Shown: positions 58,930 through 63,693 of the stretch, one piece after another
Numbering within the stretch: position 1 is the stretch's first letter
Layout: each line of letters opens with the position of its first letter
From: Candidatus Blautia stercorigallinarum
Lineage (GTDB): Bacteria > Bacillota > Clostridia > Lachnospirales > Lachnospiraceae
Assembly: GCA_019112785.1 (NCBI GenBank)
Contig: DXIQ01000106.1
Coordinates: 1 to 63,693, forward strand
Direction of reading: 5' to 3'
DNA length: 63,693 bases
The notes under the pieces: generated by a model
What the model was told of the DNA's origin: nothing
Seen by the model: the letters and a program-made list of their open reading frames with translations, nothing else
Database searches by the model: none
Position numbers and translations under genes: made by a program

Positions 58930-59340
58930 TTATACTGTTTTCCCAAGAATAATCCCTATCAGATGCTTATCCAGCATGATCGTCTGGTTCCAGGGATTCA
59001 GGATGATCCCTTTTATCCCGTCCGTTTTTAAGACTGCTTCAAAGAGCTGTCTCATATTTCCCATAAAGGCAGACATAACCTTATCCGTCCCTTTCATTTC
59101 TTCCTCAAAACTGGTAAACGCCATCCACCAACTGGTACCGTCCTCTAACTGGATCCCATGAACTTTAAGCTGAGAATCTCCCGCCCCGGGCTCCACGGCA
59201 ACGATCAGTTCACCTTCTTCTTTCATCCGGCGGCGGATCACCGTCAGCGTATGAGCCAGCATCTCCTGGGTGGGCTCTTTCTTAAGCCCTTCAATGGCAT
59301 CCTCAATCTTTTCATTTCCCTGCAGTTTTTCGTCTTTCAT
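58930..59340 (-). CDS. SseB-like protein
   Basis: A 136-residue cytoplasmic protein that resembles the N-terminal SseB domain (ELIVAVEPG, GTSWWMAFTSFEEEMKG, KGIILNPWNQTIMLDK). I start it at the ATG after AAGGGAG (8 bases), not at the more distant in-frame start that would run into the hairpin at 59490. The role of SseB-like proteins is poorly known. The family call is moderate. Confidence 0.65.
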   Translation of the reverse strand: MKDEKLQGNEKIEDAIEGLKKEPTQEMLAHTLTVIRRRMKEEGELIVAVEPGAGDSQLKVHGIQLEDGTSWWMAFTSFEEEMKGTDKVMSAFMGNMRQLFEAVLKTDGIKGIILNPWNQTIMLDKHLIGIILGKTV

Positions 59341-59489
59341 TCTCTGTCTCCCTTTATCTCTTTTTTCCCACTTCTCTTTATTATTCATATCACATTCACA
59401 TATAGTTCTCAGCATTTCGCAAAAACCGCTTATACCCCCTACATCATCTACAAGCTCAACATAGAATATTTGGCATCCGCGACAGTCGC

Positions 59490-59517
59490 CAAATGGGCAT
59501 GCAAACATGCCCATTTG
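59490..59517. repeat. Perfect 12-bp hairpin without T-tract
   Basis: CAAATGGGCATG, a 4-base loop and CATGCCCATTTG form a perfect inverted repeat between the SseB-like gene and the small unknown gene. There is no T-run on either side, so it is not a standard rho-independent terminator. Confidence 0.8.
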
Positions 59518-59556
59518 ACCCGTTGCCTGGGGAATAATCCTATTTCAGTTTTCTCA

Positions 59557-59874
59557 TTATCTGTCCAGAATCAGCTTTACTGCCTGCTGCAAGTCTTCGC
59601 TGAAATCAGACAGATCATCACAGGTAATCACTCCAAGCCGGATAAGCCGGACAATATCGTATATGGCTTCAGATTTTCTTACATTCAGGATCACTCCCGG
59701 ATGACATCTGTCGGTCCTGATTTTGCTGTCAAGCTCCCAGAATCTGTCAGAAGCTATTTTATCCTCATCGCTTAGCAGGGCAATATACTCCCTGATCAGG
59801 CAGGCCATATAATTTTCCTGCCAAATTGCTAATTTTTCTCTGAAAAGTTTCCAATCTCTTTTTGATATTTCCAT
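59557..59874 (-). CDS. Small conserved-looking protein of unknown function
   Basis: A 105-residue soluble, helix-rich protein (KRDWKLFREKLAIWQENYMA, FWELDSKIRTDRCHPGV, DDLSDFSEDLQQAVKLIL). I recall similar ~110-residue proteins in many Firmicutes that carry an unhelpful 'multidrug transporter' label, but there is no membrane helix here, so that label would be wrong. It lies 18 bases downstream of the methyltransferase gene and is probably cotranscribed. Function is unknown. Confidence 0.75.
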   Translation of the reverse strand: MEISKRDWKLFREKLAIWQENYMACLIREYIALLSDEDKIASDRFWELDSKIRTDRCHPGVILNVRKSEAIYDIVRLIRLGVITCDDLSDFSEDLQQAVKLILDR

Positions 59875-59892
59875 TATTTATTTCCTCTAAAT

Positions 59893-60651
59893 TTATTTTT
59901 TTGCAACGATCAGATATCGATGAATGGTTCCCTCAACCCTGCCGTCTTTATCAATCATCTTCTGCATTTTTAGGAGTTGTTCAAAACACTTATCTACAGA
60001 AAAATCAGGGAACTCCCATTCTATGATATGAGCAAACCAGACAAACGCTCCCACATCATAAAATTTTATCGGACGATACGCTTCTTCTGCCCGAACAATT
60101 TCAAATCCGGCATCTTCAAAATGTTTTCTCTGTTCCGTCAGATTCAAATGCGGAAATGGCTTCTCAGTTTCGGGTAATACCATTTCCACCAAGTCCCTAT
60201 CGTTATCTCCACCTACCTGCTCTGTAATAAACAGCCCGTTTTGACGTAATAATCGAAACAATTCTCTCGCATCAAAATCACCATGCCTATTGATAACCAG
60301 ATCAAAGGATTCATCTTCAAAGGGAACTTTTGACGGATCATGACATTCCCTGAAACGGATTCCCAATGGCAATAATTTTTCCCTGCACAGTTTAACATTG
60401 GGTGGATAACCTTCTGTTGCAGCAGTTCTGCTATACGGGTGATTCAAAGACAACAAAAATTCGCCACCGCCAGTATCATAATCCAAAATATCCAGGTCAC
60501 TATATAGATACTGCCTTACGATTTCTTCATAATCCCATGGCAGATCATTTTCTTCTTCATATCTGCCATGGATGTGTGAAAAGTCCCAGCCATGAATATG
60601 TGCTGCTGCTTCTTCCTGTTTCCAAATATTCCTTAAATATGCTTTCTTCAT
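59893..60651 (-). CDS. Class I SAM-dependent methyltransferase
   Basis: A 252-residue methyltransferase. Motif I is LDYDTGGGEFLLSL (the E/DxGxGxG loop), followed by an acidic motif II region (FRECHDPSKVPFEDESFDLV), then LFRLLRQNGLFITEQVGG as motif VI. The C-terminal region (FVWFAHIIEWEFPDF) resembles small-molecule methyltransferases and may bind the substrate. No clear target. It is the first gene of a probable two-gene unit with the small protein downstream. Confidence 0.87.
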   Translation of the reverse strand: MKKAYLRNIWKQEEAAAHIHGWDFSHIHGRYEEENDLPWDYEEIVRQYLYSDLDILDYDTGGGEFLLSLNHPYSRTAATEGYPPNVKLCREKLLPLGIRFRECHDPSKVPFEDESFDLVINRHGDFDARELFRLLRQNGLFITEQVGGDNDRDLVEMVLPETEKPFPHLNLTEQRKHFEDAGFEIVRAEEAYRPIKFYDVGAFVWFAHIIEWEFPDFSVDKCFEQLLKMQKMIDKDGRVEGTIHRYLIVAKK

Positions 60652-60976
60652 AAAACTGCTTTCCTTTCATTCGAATAATAAAATTCTTGATAGGTGCAGT
60701 TCCTGACAACATAAGCAAAATACAAACCTCGATACAGCCTGCTGCCAGCTTTTTAGAACTGCACCGAGTAGTTAATTCGTTTTAGCATTGATTGCCTCCG
60801 GAAATTCCCATTCGTTTGTCTCAAATTATACACTTCACCATGAACACTGTAAACTCAAATCGCCTCAATCACACGGTCAAAAACGAAAATACAGCTGCCA
60901 AATGATGATTGATATCTATTCCCTTAGAAATTAAATTTCATCTGGTGGCTTACACGACTTTTTTGTCAATATAATC
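60652..60976. other. Intergenic region, 325 bases
   Basis: No gene is seen. The only clear feature is a 10-bp perfect inverted pair GGTGCAGTTC (60693-60702) and GAACTGCACC (60756-60765), 53 bases apart, upstream of the methyltransferase gene. It could be a leader hairpin or an operator pair. Confidence 0.55.
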
Positions 60977-61690
60977 CTACTTCACTTCCCACGATCCGAA
61001 ACGCTTTCCATCTTCACGAACAATCTTACCCTGTTCGGAAAGCATATTCATTACCTGCTGTACGGAGGCTATGGAGCGGCCTGTTTTTGTAGCTATTTGT
61101 TTTTGATTGAGCCTATTATGCTCGATCAAAAGTCGAATTATCTGCTTTTCTAAAGTATCTTTTAAAACATCATTTTGATGTTTTGGAATTTCTGCATTCG
61201 TATTATTCTGCTCATTTTTCCATGTTTCCCGAAAATTCCTATAAAACACAACCACAAAATCGTCTTTTCAGTTCTAAACTCTGCCTTGACCTTGCATCCG
61301 GTCTCATCGCATAAATCCTTAATACGTTTTAAACCGGTAGCAAACGTTTCCATATCTTTTGAATAGTACAGGCCATCAGCTTATTTCTGCGAATTGCTTT
61401 CTTACTGCCATCCAGAAATTTCTCCAGCGTATGACCTTTAGGGAAACCACCTGTTGTATGAATCTCAATCCTGTCTTTAAAAACATCAATTTCATTACAC
61501 TGATTATTATTATACATCCTGTGTCCATATGAGTTAATGACTGCTTCTCTGATCGTTTCTACCGGTATTTCTGGCGTTTCTACCCGTTCAAGACCTATAA
61601 TGTTCGCTTTCCAATCCATTGCATCAATAATATACTGCTCACATACTTTGCTTAATCCTATAATAGAATCTTTATCCTCACAGCGAACAG
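60977..61690 (-). pseudogene. Broken AlbA / ATP-binding domain DNA-binding protein gene
   Basis: Three reading frames on the minus strand carry consecutive pieces of one protein of the AlbA_2/HATPase_c_4 type, often labelled RecG-like or ATP-binding. The piece at 61329-61690 has DWKANIIGLERVETPEIPVE and TIREAVINSYGHRMY, then the ATPase-like KDRIEIHTTGGFPKG. A frame change near 61395 continues with LYYSKDMETFATGLKRIKDL. Another near 61263 continues with FVVVFYRNFRETWKNEQ and a complete C-terminal winged helix (HNRLNQKQIATKTGRSIASV). The N-terminal part is missing upstream of ~61690. At least two frameshifts plus the 5' loss make it inactive. Confidence 0.75.
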
Positions 61691-61811
61691 GTTACATCAT
61701 GTTTTTGTACTATTTTACTCGCTTTCTATGTCCGCTGCGTCAGCAGATACTGCTTTGAACCATACTTCCAAAATAATACACATCTATCTTTTGTTTGCTT
61801 ACAAATATTTC

Positions 61812-61840
61812 TTGACCATGCTCAGCATTTATAACATAAT
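61812..61840 (+). promoter_or_regulatory. Promoter of the XRE regulator gene
   Basis: TTGACC, a 17-base spacer and CATAAT, 44 bases before the start codon at 61885. Confidence 0.75.
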
Positions 61841-61850
61841 AACTTATATA

Positions 61851-61860
61851 TGACATGTCA
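61851..61860. promoter_or_regulatory. Palindrome near the start of the XRE transcript
   Basis: TGACATGTCA is a perfect 10-bp palindrome placed 10 bases after the -10 box, a position expected for autoregulation by the XRE protein. Confidence 0.45.
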
Positions 61861-61884
61861 CTTTTGCAGGGAGGATAAATAATC

Positions 61885-62655
61885 ATGGTTCAAAAAATAA
61901 TCAAAGGAAATGAAACCCTTGCCAAGCAGATTAAATCCAGACGGAATGAACTTGGATTAACCATTGAAGAAGCAGCTTTCCGTGCAGGAGTAGGGACGAA
62001 AACATGGTATCGATACGAAGCTGGCGAGTCTATCCGCAAAGATAAATGCAAAGGAATCTGTAAAGCTCTGAAGTGGCACAGCCTTCCGGATCAGGACGGA
62101 GAAAACACTGAAAATATCTCTGTTCAGGAATTTAAAAATCATGAGGCATGGTCAACGTTTCTGGAAAATAGTTTTGGTGCTGAAGCAGCTATATCCTTTG
62201 CTGCTGGCAGTGATATCCTGTATGACCACATCAAAGAGGATATGGACGAACTTTCTTCTCTGCCCGCAGGAACTCATATTGGACAGCTAAACATCTCTTG
62301 GCTAAGCAGCAGTCTGCCGGAACAGTTTTTGATGTATTATGACTATGATTTTTTATATCGGATGAAATGTTCCTTATGCGAAATGAGAATGCGTGCCAAA
62401 AATAACTTACCGATGACAGCGCATTCTGTAATGGAAGAATTACTCATCTATCTCTGCAGTGAAGAAGCCTTTGCTCTGATTGAACTTAATGACGGATTCT
62501 ACGGAATTGAAGATGGTAATGCCGCCGATGAATGGATATTTGATCTGTTCGGCGATATGGATATCATCAGTTCTTTATATTCTAATGAATATCTTGATCC
62601 AGACCACCCATATCATTTTTCTCATTGGTCAGAGCAACAGTTTTACACAGATTAA
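61885..62655 (+). CDS. XRE-family regulator with unknown C-terminal domain
   Basis: A 256-residue protein. Residues ~12-70 form a helix-turn-helix domain (IKSRRNELGLTIEEAAFRAG, VGTKTWYRYEAGESIRKDKC). The remaining ~180 residues are acidic and helical (EEAFALIELNDGFYGIEDGN) and match nothing I recognise. GGGAGGA lies about 9 bases before the ATG. It is followed after 57 bases by a second gene on the same strand, which is likely its partner. The neighbours are a decayed gene on the left and a nested palindrome on the right, so this looks like an accessory module. Confidence 0.82.
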   Translation: MVQKIIKGNETLAKQIKSRRNELGLTIEEAAFRAGVGTKTWYRYEAGESIRKDKCKGICKALKWHSLPDQDGENTENISVQEFKNHEAWSTFLENSFGAEAAISFAAGSDILYDHIKEDMDELSSLPAGTHIGQLNISWLSSSLPEQFLMYYDYDFLYRMKCSLCEMRMRAKNNLPMTAHSVMEELLIYLCSEEAFALIELNDGFYGIEDGNAADEWIFDLFGDMDIISSLYSNEYLDPDHPYHFSHWSEQQFYTD

Positions 62656-62712
62656 TTCTATTAGTCTGAAGGAAATTAAAATAGAACTATGTAATGAGAA
62701 TGGAGGAAGTTT

Positions 62713-63345
62713 ATGTTTGAACAGATAAAATGGGAAGATGCCTATGAGCTCTGGAAAGAGGGCTGCTATTCCTTTCCCAAAATGCTTACAGATCCTGTAT
62801 CCGCTGAAACGGTCTTTGTAAAATACGAGCGAGATGGTTACATCTATGGATATGATTGGCTTGAATCTGTGGAGGCTCAGGAAAGAAAACGGCTGATCAA
62901 AGAAAATCCTATAGAGTTTCTGTATTTTACAAAACCTACCAATAAAGGAACGATTCAAACTGCTGAAATGTTAATAGAAGCCCGAAACGAAGAGGAACTC
63001 GCAGCCATCTGGATAGCCGCTACTGCCCATGAATTATCTGAACACATGACTGGAAATGATGTGAGACGGTATGCATATATGCTTTATATGGCTGCATACG
63101 AATTCTTAAAAACCCGGTATTTTTTGTGGCATCACGCAATGAAAAGGCTGGTACCAGAAATCATGGTTCCATCATCCATTCTATCAAATATTATCTGTAA
63201 AGATGCAAAGCCAGTTATGGAACTAATCCAAATGAATACCATATTACTGAAAAGCACTTGGAGTATTCTAAGATATTCCTCTTTAAAGGATGGGGAATTG
63301 CCAGAATCTCTCCGTCACGTAAGTTACTTAAGGGATTCAAAGTAA
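62713..63345 (+). CDS. Hypothetical protein, probable partner of the XRE regulator
   Basis: A 210-residue soluble protein with a good GGAGG site 7 bases before the ATG. The N-terminal third is rich in aromatic and acidic residues (WEDAYELWKEGCYSFPKM, DGYIYGYDWLESVEAQERKR). The middle is helical (ARNEEELAAIWIAATAHELS), including a repeated Tyr/Met-rich helix (YAYMLYMAAYEFLKTRYF). There is no signal peptide or membrane helix. I do not recognise a family. Its position after an XRE gene allows a toxin-antitoxin-like or regulatory pair, but nothing in the sequence proves it. Confidence 0.75.
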   Translation: MFEQIKWEDAYELWKEGCYSFPKMLTDPVSAETVFVKYERDGYIYGYDWLESVEAQERKRLIKENPIEFLYFTKPTNKGTIQTAEMLIEARNEEELAAIWIAATAHELSEHMTGNDVRRYAYMLYMAAYEFLKTRYFLWHHAMKRLVPEIMVPSSILSNIICKDAKPVMELIQMNTILLKSTWSILRYSSLKDGELPESLRHVSYLRDSK

Positions 63346-63511
63346 TCATCAAAAGCGAAGATATAGTATCCATATATTAAATGGACAATTCATTAAGCAA
63401 AAATATGATAGCTGTGCAGATATTGCAAGCCTGATAATATAAAAGTATTTTAATAAGGATTGAGTATAATATTCAAAATTAACATCACAATAACATCACG
63501 GGCATTAAAAA

Positions 63512-63550
63512 GATCCCCAGAAGCCGCTGTTTATAAGGCTTCTGGGGATC
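63512..63550. terminator. Perfect 14-bp hairpin downstream of the XRE module
   Basis: GATCCCCAGAAGCC / GGCTTCTGGGGATC with an 11-base loop. On the minus strand it ends in a T-run (complement of TTAAAAAG), so it may end a transcript entering from the right edge. Confidence 0.8.
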
Positions 63551-63570
63551 TGCCCACTATTCGAACTCGT

Positions 63571-63627
63571 AAAATCAAATCTAATTCTATACAGTTTTGT
63601 ATAGAATATTTGGTTCTATTTGATTTT
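63571..63627. repeat. Nested palindrome at the right edge
   Basis: Outer arms AAAATCAAAT (63571-63580) and ATTTGATTTT (63618-63627) are perfect reverse complements. Inner arms ATTCTATAC (63584-63592) and GTATAGAAT (63599-63607) are also perfect, with a 6-base loop. It could be an attachment or nicking site or a regulatory hairpin. Confidence 0.7.
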
Positions 63628-63693
63628 ATTTGTTTCCAACTGTCATGTTTCTATGGTCTGTCTCTGCTAGTGTTATCAATTCGTTATCATGAT
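63626..63693 (-). CDS. Possible C-terminal end of a protein (partial)
   Basis: An open frame on the minus strand enters from the right edge and stops at 63626 after 21 codons, ending NMTVGNK. It is too short to identify. It is followed by the nested palindrome and a hairpin with a T-run, the order expected behind a real gene. Confidence 0.3.
   Translation of the reverse strand, partial: HDNELITLAETDHRNMTVGNK

Noticed and set aside
59341-59514. Longer start of the SseB-like gene from 59514
   Set aside because: It would translate through the perfect hairpin at 59490 and a Cys-rich stretch not typical of the family; the start at 59340 has a better ribosome binding site.
61329-61619. A stand-alone 96-residue ATP-binding protein
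   Set aside because: Its sequence continues in two other frames downstream, so it is one piece of a frameshifted gene and not a gene by itself.

Overview
The window looks like a chromosomal segment of a gut-type Firmicute of the family Lachnospiraceae (Blautia / Mediterraneibacter-like). This is inferred from the gene content: a class F flavodiiron fusion protein, DUF4317 and AIM24-type proteins, YesMN-type two-component genes, CUT1 sugar ABC cassettes, Lsa-type ABC-F, strong AGGAGG ribosome binding sites and sigma-A type promoters with 16-17 bp spacers. No species can be named from sequence reading alone.

Left part (1-14.9 kb): a xylo-oligosaccharide utilisation region. It holds a GH43 beta-xylosidase, a GH3 beta-glucosidase/xylosidase, a YesN/YesM-type response regulator and sensor kinase, a CUT1 ABC importer (lipoprotein binding protein plus two permeases, with no ATPase gene beside them, so probably a shared MsmX-type ATPase) and a divergent AraC regulator. 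Set among these are a membrane-bound XRE regulator with internal transmembrane repeats and a DUF4340-type lipoprotein.

Middle part (14.9-37.5 kb): housekeeping and stress genes. These are a beta-CASP metallo-beta-lactamase nuclease, a homocysteine S-methyltransferase overlapping tadA, an AraC/MFS divergent pair, tRNA-Ser(CGA), an Lsa-like ABC-F protein, tRNA-Pro(CGG), a Na/Pi cotransporter with a PhoU-like tail, a complete trehalose operon (treB with fused IIA, treC, divergent treR with visible operators), an ECF sigma/anti-sigma pair, a class F flavodiiron protein, an AIM24-like protein overlapping a short DUF4317 protein, and a PPP-type phosphatase.

37.5-45.8 kb: an oligopeptide ABC operon (SBP, two permeases, two ATPases) whose 3' genes are an L-Ala-D/L-Glu-type dipeptide epimerase and a serine beta-lactamase-fold hydrolase. 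This set looks built to import and break down murein peptides. It has one clear promoter upstream.

45.9-56.5 kb: the most unusual locus. Five minus-strand genes are tightly packed or overlapping: a PP2C phosphatase, a Hanks-type Ser/Thr kinase with one membrane span and a TPR-like tail, a single-span basic protein, a four-span membrane protein, and a 2354-residue secreted, membrane-anchored protein made of Ig-like, YDG and carboxypeptidase-regulatory-like domains. I propose it as a kinase/phosphatase-controlled giant surface protein system.

56.5-63.7 kb: small genes of more accessory character (GNAT, alpha/beta hydrolase, CYTH, SseB-like, a small unknown, a methyltransferase), a frameshifted AlbA/ATP-binding pseudogene, an XRE regulator plus an unknown partner with its own promoter and palindrome, and a nested palindrome at the right edge beside a partial reading frame.

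Repeats: two long hairpin elements (3351-3429 and 20348-20495) share their core while their arms differ in a compensated way. A GC-rich palindromic repeat occurs twice in tandem at 23.6 kb and once as a fragment at 20.3 kb.
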